A stretch of DNA of 60,450 nucleotides from Clostridia bacterium (GTDB taxonomy: Bacteria; Bacillota; Clostridia; TANB77; CAG-508). The stretch covers positions 1 to 60,450 of the forward strand of contig JAFXOY010000052.1 of assembly GCA_017528375.1 (NCBI GenBank), in the 5' to 3' direction. The number at the start of each line of letters is the position of its first letter. Positions within the stretch are counted from its first letter, which is position 1. Below, in pieces: positions 1 to 7,366 of the stretch. The notes beneath the pieces are model-generated. The model saw only the letters and a list, made by a program, of their open reading frames with translations. It was not told where the DNA came from and searched no databases. The translations under genes and the position numbers were made by a program.

Positions 1-73
1 AAAAAATAAACAAATTATCATAAGTAAAAAATGTATAATTATGTTATAAATTATCACTTTTTATCATGTTTTG

Positions 74-79
74 TATAAT
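74..79 (+). promoter_or_regulatory. Possible -10 box for the zinc-ribbon/TM2 gene
   Basis: A perfect TATAAT lies about 37 nt before the start codon. The -35 at the matching distance (TTATCA, 51-56) is poor, so only the -10 is convincing in this AT-rich sequence. Confidence 0.35.
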
Positions 80-115
80 ATAATTTTTTTATAAATGATA
101 AAAGGAGGATTTTTT

Positions 116-508
116 ATGGAAGAGAATCAAGGAAATGCAACAGTTCAAAATGAAGTTAAAACAAAATTTTGCAAATATTGTGGAGCCAAAATACATGAAG
201 ACGCCATAATTTGTACAAGTTGTGGAAGGCAAGTTGAAGAGTTAAAAGGAGCACAAGCACAACCTCAAGTTGTTGTTAATAATACTAATGTCAACAAAAA
301 TGTAAATAGTGGTAGATATGGAAGCGAAAAAAACAAATGGGTGGCATTATTATTATGTATATTTTTAGGTTGGATAGGTGCTCATAAGTTTTATGAAGGT
401 AAAATTGGAATGGGTGTATTATATCTATTTACATGGGGATTGTTTGGAATTGGATGGTTTATAGATTTTATAGTTATTCTTTGTAGACCAACTACTTATT
501 ATGTATAG
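116..508 (+). CDS. Zinc-ribbon and TM2-domain membrane protein
   Basis: This 130-residue protein starts with a zinc-ribbon (two CxxC pairs, FCKYCG near residue 20 and CTSCG near 36), then a low-complexity Asn/Gln linker, then a TM2 domain with two hydrophobic helices separated by the typical GAHKFYEGKIGMG turn. TM2 proteins are small membrane proteins whose function in bacteria is mostly unknown. The ATG at 116 is preferred over an in-frame ATG at 95 because the AAAGGAGG ribosome site (101-108) lies between them. A second TM2 protein without the ribbon is encoded at 28524. The following gene also encodes a small membrane protein and is probably co-transcribed. Confidence 0.85.
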   Translation: MEENQGNATVQNEVKTKFCKYCGAKIHEDAIICTSCGRQVEELKGAQAQPQVVVNNTNVNKNVNSGRYGSEKNKWVALLLCIFLGWIGAHKFYEGKIGMGVLYLFTWGLFGIGWFIDFIVILCRPTTYYV

Positions 509-573
509 TACAAGTTAAAGCGTTTAAAAGCTTTGTTAAACGTATAAGTAATTATTATCAAGGAGGATAATAC

Positions 574-1128
574 ATGGGAAAGAAACAATCTAAAATAAAA
601 TATGTTTTAATTTTTCTATTAGTTATATTAATTGTTGCTGTAGTATTTTTTGGAGGATATTTTGTATGGAAATTGGAAACAAAAAATAATAATCAGGTAG
701 CAAATACGAGTAATATAAGTGATAATAATCAGGAAGTAATACAGCAAAAACAAAATGTAGAAGTAGAAAATACAGAAACAAAAGAAGAGTATATGAATTC
801 TTGTGCTGTATATGCATATAAAGATATAGCAAGAAATCCAAATACTTATAAAGGAAAAAGAGCAAAGTTAACAGGTGAGGTAATACAAGTTCAACAAGAA
901 GGAAATGAGATTGCTATAAGAGTGAATATAACTAAAAAAGATGGTTACTATGATGATACTATATTAACTGGTTATAAATATGCAGATGATTATGAAGATA
1001 GAGTATTAGAAGGAGATATTATTACTATATATGGTGAGTTAGCCGGAACGGTAACATATACATCTGTTTTGGGAGCAGATGTTACTGTTCCAGCAATTAA
1101 AACTAAATATTTAGTGATAAAAAAATAA
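574..1128 (+). CDS. Membrane-anchored OB-fold (tRNA_anti-like) protein
   Basis: The product has 184 residues: one N-terminal membrane helix (about residues 9-32), a Gln/Asn/Glu-rich linker, and a C-terminal domain from about residue 75. That domain begins with a short helix (YKDIARNPNTYKGKR) and continues as beta strands (LTGEVIQVQQEG, VLEGDIITIYGELAG). The pattern is that of the OB-fold, tRNA_anti-like family often found in Bacillota beside zinc-ribbon/TM2 proteins. It has no lipobox, so it is a single-pass membrane protein facing outward. The ribosome site AAGGAGG is at 561-567. It lies 65 nt after the zinc-ribbon gene and ends at a strong terminator. The exact role is unknown. Confidence 0.65.
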   Translation: MGKKQSKIKYVLIFLLVILIVAVVFFGGYFVWKLETKNNNQVANTSNISDNNQEVIQQKQNVEVENTETKEEYMNSCAVYAYKDIARNPNTYKGKRAKLTGEVIQVQQEGNEIAIRVNITKKDGYYDDTILTGYKYADDYEDRVLEGDIITIYGELAGTVTYTSVLGADVTVPAIKTKYLVIKK

Positions 1129-1143
1129 ATATTTATAAAAAAG

Positions 1144-1178
1144 AGATAATTACAATATTGTAATTATCTGTTTTTTTT
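1144..1178 (+). terminator. Intrinsic terminator, probably bidirectional
   Basis: A perfect 26-bp palindrome (1144-1169) is followed by eight T residues. It separates the plus-strand pair from the convergent acetyltransferase gene, whose stop codon overlaps its tail. Confidence 0.85.
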
Positions 1179-1638
1179 ATAAATGCATATAATACAACTT
1201 CTCACCATCACTCAACTCTTCCAAATAAACAAAACCAAACTTCTCATAATAATTCACCAAATCAGACTTCAAATAAATCTTCTTAAATCCTCTTTTCCTA
1301 GCCTCAGCTAAAATTGCATCATTCAAAATTCTTGAATAACCATTTCCTCTATACTCACTTTTCACATACATAGTAGCATACCAAGGCTTTAAATCAGGCT
1401 TTTCATCACAATCGTTTTCAAAAATAGAAATAAATCCAACTAATTTATCATCATCTAACAATACTAATTTGCAATAATAAGGATTATCTAAATTATCAGA
1501 AATCCTATTAATTGCACGTTTAACTTGCTCTTGAAATTCATCCTCAGTCAAGTTTTTTGGCCCCCATTCTTTTCGAGTAAGTATTGCAATTTCTTCAATA
1601 AATTCAGGTCTTTCAACTAAATTAAATATTTTTAACAT
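1177..1638 (-). CDS. GNAT-family N-acetyltransferase
   Basis: This 153-residue protein has the GNAT fold. Strand 4 and the acetyl-CoA pyrophosphate loop are visible as MYVKSEYRGNGYSRIL (about residues 90-105, Q/RxxGxG/A motif). It ends with the common NYYEKFGFVYL segment, in which a Tyr can act as general acid. Such enzymes move an acetyl group from acetyl-CoA to an amine; the substrate cannot be told from the sequence. It is the second gene of a two-gene minus-strand operon, 9 nt after a P-loop kinase gene. The combination suggests modification of a small molecule, perhaps resistance-like, but that is inference. Confidence 0.85.
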   Translation of the reverse strand: MLKIFNLVERPEFIEEIAILTRKEWGPKNLTEDEFQEQVKRAINRISDNLDNPYYCKLVLLDDDKLVGFISIFENDCDEKPDLKPWYATMYVKSEYRGNGYSRILNDAILAEARKRGFKKIYLKSDLVNYYEKFGFVYLEELSDGEKLYYMHL

Positions 1639-1647
1639 ATTATCACC

Positions 1648-2154
1648 TCATACTAAAAATCTTTCATCATTTTCTACAACATCCACAGTCTCCTCAACAC
1701 TCAACCCACTGCTATCCAAAACAAACCTCTCATCAAATCCTTTACTCCTAAAACTATTCAACAGCACAACACAACGCTCTTTCATCTGACAATCCTCATC
1801 TCTCAAAGCATCTCTAGAAAGCAAAGTATCTTCATCAACCATCAAAACAACAAACTTAATCTCAAAACCACTTAACTTTCTTTTAATATCCTCAAAATTA
1901 TCCAAACTCACAATATAATTAAAAACTACATCATATCCACTCTCAAGATAAGTTCTCATCATATCAATACATACTTTCCAAAACACATCCAAATGATTTC
2001 CATCTTTCCATGCAGCAACATATCCACCAACAACTTGATGATATATTTCATCTCCTTCAATAAGAACAGATTTAGAACTTTTTTTAGCTAATTTCTTTGA
2101 AACAGTACTTTTTCCAACTCCTGCAGGACCAGTTATAATATATAATTTTGCCAT
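1648..2154 (-). CDS. P-loop nucleoside/small-molecule kinase-like ATPase
   Basis: The 168-residue product begins with a Walker A loop, GPAGVGKST (residues 9-17), directly after the first strand. EGDEIYHQ follows near residue 33, where AAA_18/zeta-toxin/chloramphenicol-phosphotransferase-like kinases bind substrate. A lid-like Arg-rich region (SRDALRDEDCQMKERC) sits near residues 112-128. The likely reaction is ATP-dependent phosphorylation of a small molecule. It is the promoter-proximal gene of the operon with the GNAT enzyme. The start is supported by an AGGTG-type ribosome site just upstream (AGGTGTTTAAGCAATG). The substrate is not known. Confidence 0.75.
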   Translation of the reverse strand: MAKLYIITGPAGVGKSTVSKKLAKKSSKSVLIEGDEIYHQVVGGYVAAWKDGNHLDVFWKVCIDMMRTYLESGYDVVFNYIVSLDNFEDIKRKLSGFEIKFVVLMVDEDTLLSRDALRDEDCQMKERCVVLLNSFRSKGFDERFVLDSSGLSVEETVDVVENDERFLV

Positions 2155-2211
2155 TGCTTAAACACCTCGCAATTTACTTTAAATAATAAAATAGAAATTA
2201 ATATTGAATAA

Positions 2212-2240
2212 ATTATAACATTTAATTAAGGCAACGTAAA
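2212..2240 (-). promoter_or_regulatory. Promoter of the kinase-GNAT operon
   Basis: Read on the minus strand, TTTACG (2240-2235) and TATAAT (2217-2212) are 17 bp apart, with TGT before the -10 giving an extended -10. Confidence 0.65.
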
Positions 2241-2400
2241 GGTAAACAAAGTAGTTCTTTATAAATAATAATTATGATCTCCGTATGTAAAATGTTGAAA
2301 TCCTTGAAGTATAATCGTTATAACAATATTTTTTAGATTAAAATACAAAGAAAAACAAATTTTGGCACGTCTACACTATCATAGCTCAACGAAAATAAAT

Positions 2401-2443
2401 ATAAATAAAACAGGATATTGAAAACTTCAAATTTCAATATCCT
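2401..2443 (-). terminator. Terminator of the superoxide dismutase-like gene
   Basis: On the minus strand a 12-bp stem (AGGATATTGAAA with TTTCAATATCCT, 7-nt loop) is followed by GTTTTATTTA. Confidence 0.75.
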
Positions 2444-2476
2444 CTTCTATTATTTAACTCAACCAAAACCAAATCG

Positions 2477-2938
2477 CTACCTAATAACCCCACAACCAAT
2501 CTTTTTCCCCGAATTTCCACTAGGCTGAGTGGTAAAATCATCCGGCATATCATGAATAATAACTGTCCTACCAATAATATCACGTAACCTAAACTTTCCA
2601 ATCAAAACACTCATATAAGCACTACCATCACTCTCAATCAAAGGAGGCAAATCTCCAAAATGAAAAGGATGAGGGCACTTAGTAGGATTAAAATGACCAC
2701 CAACATCGGCAAATTCATCGTTTACATTTCCACTACACGAATTTCCTTCATGAATATGAAATCCGAAGAATCTACCTTTACACGAATTCTTGGACTGAGG
2801 AAGTCCTTCAATTTTAGCAGTAACCATCACATGGTTTGGAGTTTCTTTAAAATATACAACTCCTTTTATATGAGGGTATTCCTTACTACCTCTTATATCA
2901 GCCTTTGCATCATAAAATAATGGAACCATTTCATACAC
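2477..2938 (-). CDS. Cu/Zn superoxide dismutase family protein
   Basis: This 153-residue protein has the SodC fold and no signal peptide, so it should be cytoplasmic. The metal ligands are all visible: H61 and H63 (GFHIHEG), H82 (GGHFNP, bridging), H90 and H93, D96 (HFGDLPP) and H129 (VIIHD). The two cysteines of the structural disulfide are present (C68 and C149). The guiding active-site Arg, normally in the GNAGxR segment, appears to be Lys (GNSGKKIGCG). The family converts superoxide to oxygen and peroxide; a cytoplasmic copy in a probable anaerobe would serve oxygen tolerance, alongside the rubrerythrin at 36318. It is monocistronic. Confidence 0.85.
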   Translation of the reverse strand: MYEMVPLFYDAKADIRGSKEYPHIKGVVYFKETPNHVMVTAKIEGLPQSKNSCKGRFFGFHIHEGNSCSGNVNDEFADVGGHFNPTKCPHPFHFGDLPPLIESDGSAYMSVLIGKFRLRDIIGRTVIIHDMPDDFTTQPSGNSGKKIGCGVIR

Positions 2939-3051
2939 CTCTACTTAAAATAAAAATAACTATTAATATTATATTCAGATTGCTTAAATCTGTTATATTT
3001 TATTATTTAAATATTTCTATAAATACATCTTGAAAACATACAATCAATCAG

Positions 3052-3080
3052 TTGAAATCATTTTTCTTTTATAATATAAT
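3052..3080 (+). promoter_or_regulatory. Promoter of the HAM1-like gene pair
   Basis: TTGAAA (3052-3057) and TATAAT (3075-3080) are 17 bp apart. A second TATAAT overlaps at 3070-3075. Confidence 0.7.
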
Positions 3081-3127
3081 CATCCTAACAAAAACGGTCA
3101 GATATAAAATAAAAAGGAGTTGAAAAA

Positions 3128-3748
3128 ATGAAATATCTATTAGCAACCACAAACAAAGCAAAAATCAGACGCTATGCCACCAGACTAATCGAAAAAGGAA
3201 TCGAAATAATAACACTAAACGACCTAAACATAAATATCGATGTAGATGAAAATGGTAAGAATCCAATAGAAAATGCAATAATTAAAGCAACAGCATACAA
3301 TAAAGCAACTAACATAATTACAATAGCCATGGATGACGGACTATTCTTAAACAACGTTCCAGACGAACTACAACCGGGAACACATGTAAGACGTGTCAAC
3401 GGTAAAAGGCTAAATGACAAAGAAATGATAGATCATTATATTTCACTAGTAAATAAATATGGAACAAACGGCGAATTAACCGGTTATTTCAAAAAAGGAG
3501 TAGCTGTTGTTGATGGAGATAATACATACACATTCGAACATAAAGGCAATCGCAAATTCACAAACAAGCAAAGCAGCGTAATCGACGAAGGCTACCCGTT
3601 AGCATCAATTCAAATAATTGAATCTTTAGGAAAATTTAAATCTGAATTGACTAAGGAAGAAGAAGAGAAGGTTACCGAAAATGAGAGAAAAGAAATATGT
3701 GATTTTATAGAAAATACAATAAACAAACTAGAACAAAATAATAATTAA
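3128..3748 (+). CDS. HAM1/RdgB-like nucleoside triphosphate pyrophosphatase homologue 1
   Basis: The 206-residue product matches the first half of the inosine/xanthosine triphosphate pyrophosphatase family: LLATTNKAKIRRY at the N-terminus (the T/SxNxxK substrate motif), NPIENAIIKATAY (the ENAxxKA motif) and AMDDGLFL in place of the usual ADDSGL. The family removes non-canonical purine nucleotides such as XTP and dITP. The second half lacks the canonical GFGYDPIF motif, so activity or substrate may differ. An AAAAGGAG ribosome site precedes the ATG. It is followed 25 nt later by a diverged paralogue. The upstream region carries a good sigma-A promoter. Confidence 0.75.
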   Translation: MKYLLATTNKAKIRRYATRLIEKGIEIITLNDLNINIDVDENGKNPIENAIIKATAYNKATNIITIAMDDGLFLNNVPDELQPGTHVRRVNGKRLNDKEMIDHYISLVNKYGTNGELTGYFKKGVAVVDGDNTYTFEHKGNRKFTNKQSSVIDEGYPLASIQIIESLGKFKSELTKEEEEKVTENERKEICDFIENTINKLEQNNN

Positions 3749-3773
3749 CGAATCAAAACGGAGGAAAATCAAA

Positions 3774-4364
3774 ATGAAAACAATACTACTAGCAACATCA
3801 AACAAAGACAAATTCAAGGTTGTAAAATATCTACTACAAAAAGCAGGATTAGAGGAAACAGAATATCAAATCTTATCACTAAAAGATGTATATTATTCAG
3901 CGCCTGATGAAAAAGAGCAAGGATCAATAGATCAAAGGGCAAGAACAAAAGCAATATCAGTGGTAAATAACATACCGAACAGAGAAATTTATGATTTCAT
4001 AATCGGAATAGATGATGGAATTGAACTAAAAGGCACAATGCGAGAAAATGTTAAAGACCATATAAACAAAATTCTATTTGAAAATTATTTAGAAGAAAAC
4101 GAATCAATAATCTTCCCAAGAGCATATTGTGTTGTTGATAATATGGGGAAAACATTTGAGATAATTGCTAAAATTGAATATAAATACAAACCAAAAGCAA
4201 ATCTAAAAGTTGAACCAAATTCATACCCACTAAGTCAAGTTGCAGCCCCACTTAACTCAGACAAATCATTAACAGAAATGGATAAAAATGAAGCAAATGA
4301 ATATTGTTGGGAAAGCTGTAAAGACGAGCTAATACAATTAGCAAATTTTATAAAAGGAGAATAG
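3774..4364 (+). CDS. HAM1/RdgB-like nucleoside triphosphate pyrophosphatase homologue 2
   Basis: This 196-residue protein is a diverged tandem paralogue of the gene before it. It keeps LLATSNKDKFKVV at the N-terminus, a shortened DQRARTKA in place of the ENAxxKA motif, and GIDDGIEL in place of the acidic DDSGL motif. As in its neighbour, the canonical C-terminal GFGYDP motif is absent, replaced by EPNSYPLSQVAAPLNS. The ribosome site GGAGG is 9 nt before the ATG. It is probably co-transcribed with the first copy. Whether the pair acts as a heterodimer or on two different nucleotides is unknown. Confidence 0.7.
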   Translation: MKTILLATSNKDKFKVVKYLLQKAGLEETEYQILSLKDVYYSAPDEKEQGSIDQRARTKAISVVNNIPNREIYDFIIGIDDGIELKGTMRENVKDHINKILFENYLEENESIIFPRAYCVVDNMGKTFEIIAKIEYKYKPKANLKVEPNSYPLSQVAAPLNSDKSLTEMDKNEANEYCWESCKDELIQLANFIKGE

Positions 4365-4394
4365 ATATCATACAACTAAAATAACATTTCGCTA

Positions 4395-4423
4395 TTTACA
4401 CTACAAAAATTCCGTGATATAAT
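4395..4423 (+). promoter_or_regulatory. Promoter of the 146-residue unknown gene
   Basis: TTTACA (4395-4400) and TATAAT (4418-4423) are 17 bp apart. Transcription would be expected to begin near 4430. Confidence 0.7.
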
Positions 4424-4429
4424 CCCCTC

Positions 4430-4516
4430 ATGACTGGGAAAATCGCCCACGAAACATTCTACTCAAGGATGGAAACATTTATGCAAAGCTGGAATTCCAG
4501 CAGGAGGGCACTATGA
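4430..4516 (+). CDS. Possible 28-codon upstream ORF, ATGA-coupled
   Basis: A 28-residue frame (begins MTGKIAHETF, ends SSRRAL) starts 7 nt after the -10 box, about where transcription should begin, so it would be leaderless. Its TGA stop overlaps the ATG of the next gene in an ATGA junction. It may be chance: the downstream gene has its own good ribosome site (AGGAGGG). Confidence 0.25.
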   Translation: MTGKIAHETFYSRMETFMQSWNSSRRAL

Positions 4517-4953
4517 GTAAATTAGCAAATTTATTCAAGGGGAAAAGCAAAAATGGCCATAGTCCCTATCACGACATGGCAAAAGATTATCAAAAGAAAG
4601 CAGAGAATGCATTCAAAATCTTTAAAATTAATTTCCCTAACTACGTTGACTATACATGCTTTGCAATAACGATAAAAAAATTGAATTTCAAAGATGGAAA
4701 AGTTGAAATTAATTTCAAACCCGAAGAAGAAATTTATATGTCGAATTGCAAAAGCGAGGACGAACTCTATGAAAGTAATGAGTTTGAGCATCCAAGCAAT
4801 TTTAAAAATGATTGCTGGTTTGAAGGTCGCGAACTTGGCGAAGTGCAGCCATTTGCGGATGAGCTGAGACAATTAGGCTTCTATCCAATGTGGAAATACG
4901 ATGCAGAATGTAATAATTATTTTTTGTATCCTGTATTTTTCGCAACGTATTAG
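4513..4953 (+). CDS. Unknown soluble 146-residue protein
   Basis: I do not recognise this family. The protein has no signal peptide or membrane segment. It has a basic N-terminus (residues 1-35), an alternating strand region (ITIKKLNFKDGKVEINF) and an aromatic C-terminus (FYPMWKYDAECNNYFLYPVFFATY, given here only to note its aromatic content of about ten residues). Base and codon use are noticeably less AT-rich than the neighbours (CTG, GAG, GGC, GCG codons), which suggests recent transfer. It has its own promoter, an AGGAGGG ribosome site at 4501-4507 and its own terminator, so it is monocistronic. Confidence 0.7.
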   Translation: MSKLANLFKGKSKNGHSPYHDMAKDYQKKAENAFKIFKINFPNYVDYTCFAITIKKLNFKDGKVEINFKPEEEIYMSNCKSEDELYESNEFEHPSNFKNDCWFEGRELGEVQPFADELRQLGFYPMWKYDAECNNYFLYPVFFATY

Positions 4954-4983
4954 TAAGCTAGTTTCATACCCCTTCCTTACACG

Positions 4984-5018
4984 AGAAAGGTGCCTTTTAA
5001 TAAGGCGCTTTTCTTTTT
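4984..5018 (+). terminator. Intrinsic terminator
   Basis: An 11-bp stem with G-U pairs (AGAAAGGTGCC with GGCGCTTTTCT, 4984-5014) runs into T residues. Confidence 0.75.
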
Positions 5019-5113
5019 ATGTTTAGGAGTGCTTTTTGTGATTTTTTCAAAAATCATCCAAAATTAAACAAAAATAAATTTATGTAACCTATGGATTTTT
5101 TTCAAAAATATGG

Positions 5114-5119
5114 TATAAT
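5114..5119 (+). promoter_or_regulatory. Extended -10 promoter of the Stealth gene pair
   Basis: TGGTATAAT (TATAAT at 5114-5119) is an extended -10. No good -35 is seen. Transcription from here would include the hairpin element at 5144-5213 in the leader. Confidence 0.5.
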
Positions 5120-5143
5120 TAATTAAATGCGCAAAATTAAAAA

Positions 5144-5213
5144 TGACACATTTTGGGACGGACTCAATTTGTGTCAAAAATGTCCCAAATTGAGTCCGTC
5201 CCCAAATGTGTCA
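5144..5213 (+). repeat. GGGACGGACTCA-core hairpin element, copy 1
   Basis: The 70-bp element has outer arms TGACACA/TGTGTCA and long inner arms around GGGACGGACTCAATTTG and its complement. The left half alone can also pair (TGACACA with TGTGTCA at its own end). It lies in the leader of the Stealth genes and ends 5 nt before the AGGTGGGG ribosome site. Confidence 0.85.
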
Positions 5214-5232
5214 AAAAAAGGTGGGGTGAAAA

Positions 5233-6237
5233 GTGAAAGTTAATAATAATGAAAAAATTGATTTCGTAATTCTTTGGGTTGACGGAAATGATCCAGAGTG
5301 GATAAAAGAGAAAAATGAATTTTCAGGGATAATAGGAGATTCAAAGCAAAATAGATTTAGAGATTGCGATAATATGCAATATCTTTTTAGAGGAATTGAA
5401 AAGTATGCATCATGGGTTAATAAAATTTATTTTATAACATGGGGACATGTTCCAAGTTGGCTTGATACTAATAACGAAAAAATAGTTGTTGTAAAGCATG
5501 AAGAGTTTATTCCAAAAGAGTATTTACCAACTTTTAATTCAAATGTTATAGAACTAAATTTATTCAGAATTGAAAGTTTGTCAGAAAGATTTGTTTTATT
5601 AAATGATGATCTATTTTTCTTAAAACCAACCAAACCGGAAGATTTTTTCAAAAATGGATTACCAACAGATGTGTATGCTGAATATACTCAACTTGCAACT
5701 TCTTACAATGATGTTCATTATATGATGAAGGCTAATATTTTATCAATAATAAATAAACATTTTAGCAAACAAGATTGTGTAAAGAAAAATCTGGCTAAAT
5801 TTTTGAATGTAAAATATGGAGCATTAAATTATAAAACTCTTCATTCAATTAGATTTAAAAAGAAGTTTGTTGGATTTTGGAATTTTCACGCTCCACAGTC
5901 ATATCTTAAAGAGACTTTTAGAGAGATTTGGGATAAAGAGGGAGAAAATCTTGATAATGCATGCAGAAATAAGTTTAGAGCATCAAGCGATTTAGGACAT
6001 TATTTGTGCAGATATTGGCAAATGGTTTCTGGAAATTTTGAACCTAAAAAAGATGAGAGCAAATACATTGTTTTTCTTGATGATAACACAGAAAATATTA
6101 AACATTTAAAAAGTGGAAAATACAAATATGTGTGTATTAATGATGCTTACATGGATATTGATTTTGAAAAAGCTAAAAATGAAATCAATGCTTCACTTCA
6201 AGAATTATTACCAGAAAAATCAGAATTTGAATTATAA
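5233..6237 (+). CDS. Stealth-family sugar-phosphate transferase 1
   Basis: This 334-residue protein carries the four conserved regions of Stealth proteins: IDFVILWVDGNDPEW near residue 9 (CR1), NRFRDCDNMQYLFRGIEKY with WVNKIYFITWGHVPSWL near 40-80 (CR2), FNSNVIELNLFRIESLSERFV with LLNDDLFFL near 97-130 (CR3) and a later FRASSDLGHYLCRYWQ block. Stealth enzymes move a hexose-1-phosphate or similar group onto capsular or wall polysaccharide, forming phosphodiester links. It has no membrane segment, so it acts at the cytoplasmic face. The start is GTG at 5233, 6 nt after AGGTGGGG. A close paralogue follows. Both genes are bracketed by hairpin repeats. Confidence 0.9.
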   Translation: MKVNNNEKIDFVILWVDGNDPEWIKEKNEFSGIIGDSKQNRFRDCDNMQYLFRGIEKYASWVNKIYFITWGHVPSWLDTNNEKIVVVKHEEFIPKEYLPTFNSNVIELNLFRIESLSERFVLLNDDLFFLKPTKPEDFFKNGLPTDVYAEYTQLATSYNDVHYMMKANILSIINKHFSKQDCVKKNLAKFLNVKYGALNYKTLHSIRFKKKFVGFWNFHAPQSYLKETFREIWDKEGENLDNACRNKFRASSDLGHYLCRYWQMVSGNFEPKKDESKYIVFLDDNTENIKHLKSGKYKYVCINDAYMDIDFEKAKNEINASLQELLPEKSEFEL

Positions 6238-6267
6238 AAATCCAACCAAGTGAGTAGGGAATTAAAA

Positions 6268-7260
6268 ATGAATAATAATGAAAAAATAGATATAGTAATT
6301 TTATGGGTAAATGGAAATGATCCAAAATGGCTTGAAGAAAAGAATAAATATTTAAATGCTACCATGACCGGCGCTACAGTAAACAGGTTCAGGGATTGCG
6401 ATAACATGCAATATCTTTTCAGGGGAATAGAAAGATTTGCACCTTGGGTTAATAAAATTTTCTTCATTACTTGGGGACATCTTCCAAGTTGGCTAAATGC
6501 AAATAACCCAAAATTAGAAATTGTAAAACACGAAGAATTCATTCCAAAAGAATATTTACCAACATTTAATTCAAATGTAATTGAAATGAATTTGCATAGA
6601 ATAAGAAATCTTTCATCAAAATTTATATTGTTTAATGATGATTTATTTATTCTTAAAGATATAAAACCACAAGACTTTTTGGAAAATAATTTACCAAAAG
6701 ATATGTACATAGAATACAAAAAAGAGAATTGCAGCAGAAGACATTTAATTTTAAGGAAAAACTATTATGAAATAATTAACAAATATTTTTCGAAAAAGGA
6801 GTTTATAAAAAATAACTTTAATAAAGTATTTAATTTTAAATATGGAATACATAATTTGAAAACTTTGAAATGTATAAAAGACGCAAATTTCAACGATATT
6901 TATTCACAACACTTAACACAACCATTTATTAAAGAAACATTTAATGAGGTGTGGGAAAAAGAATATGAAAAATTAAATACAGCTTGTTATAATAAATTCA
7001 GAGCAGACACAGACATCGGTTATGCGTTATGCAGATACTGGCAGATGTTATCAGGCCGATTTGTTCCATGCAAAATAATTGGAAAATATTTTATTATGAA
7101 AAACAATAATGATGAATTAATTTCAGCAATTAAAAACAAAAAATATAAAATTATTTGCATCAATGATGCAGATGTAAGCATTGATTTTGAAAAAGCTAAA
7201 AAAGAGATTAATTCAGCTTTAAATGAAATACTAAAAACAAAATCTAGTTTCGAAAAATAA
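6268..7260 (+). CDS. Stealth-family sugar-phosphate transferase 2
   Basis: A 330-residue paralogue of the preceding gene with the same blocks: IDIVILWVNGNDPKWL, NRFRDCDNMQYLFRGIERF, FNSNVIEMNLHRIRNLS, FNDDLFIL and FRADTDIGYALCRYWQ. The central acceptor-facing region (about residues 150-220) is the most diverged, so the two may use different sugars. A GTG at 6250 is in frame, but the ATG at 6268 is preferred because the TAGGGA ribosome site lies between them and because the paralogue begins at the same point. The gap to the first copy is 30 nt, so they form one operon. No flippase or other capsule gene is nearby. Confidence 0.88.
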   Translation: MNNNEKIDIVILWVNGNDPKWLEEKNKYLNATMTGATVNRFRDCDNMQYLFRGIERFAPWVNKIFFITWGHLPSWLNANNPKLEIVKHEEFIPKEYLPTFNSNVIEMNLHRIRNLSSKFILFNDDLFILKDIKPQDFLENNLPKDMYIEYKKENCSRRHLILRKNYYEIINKYFSKKEFIKNNFNKVFNFKYGIHNLKTLKCIKDANFNDIYSQHLTQPFIKETFNEVWEKEYEKLNTACYNKFRADTDIGYALCRYWQMLSGRFVPCKIIGKYFIMKNNNDELISAIKNKKYKIICINDADVSIDFEKAKKEINSALNEILKTKSSFEK

Positions 7261-7262
7261 TT

Positions 7263-7366
7263 TAGGACAATTTGGGGACGCGTACCAAAATGTCCTTTTT
7301 TCATTGGACATTTTGATACGCGTCCCCAGATTGTCTCGTCCCCAATTGTCTCGTCCCCAATTGTTC
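7263..7366. repeat. GGGGACGCGT-core hairpin element array, copy 2
   Basis: Two hairpin units face each other (GGACAATTTGGGGACGCGTA, then its imperfect inverted copy ending near 7336), followed by two direct repeats of a 15-bp piece, TTGTCTCGTCCCCAA. It fills the gap between two convergent genes. On the minus strand its far end begins TAGAACAATTGGGGACG, whose TAG is the stop of the lipoprotein gene. Confidence 0.85.

Larger units (their letters stand above)
2155..2476. other. 322-bp intergenic region
   Basis: This non-coding stretch holds the promoter of the kinase-GNAT operon at one end and the terminator of the superoxide dismutase-like gene at the other. Between 2245 and 2400 I see AT-rich sequence with no convincing gene or RNA motif. 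Confidence 0.6.

Noticed and set aside
2976-2992. CAGATT-N5-AATCTG inverted repeat upstream of the superoxide dismutase-like gene as an operator
   Set aside because: It is a single short palindrome in AT-rich sequence with no second copy and no clear promoter around it.
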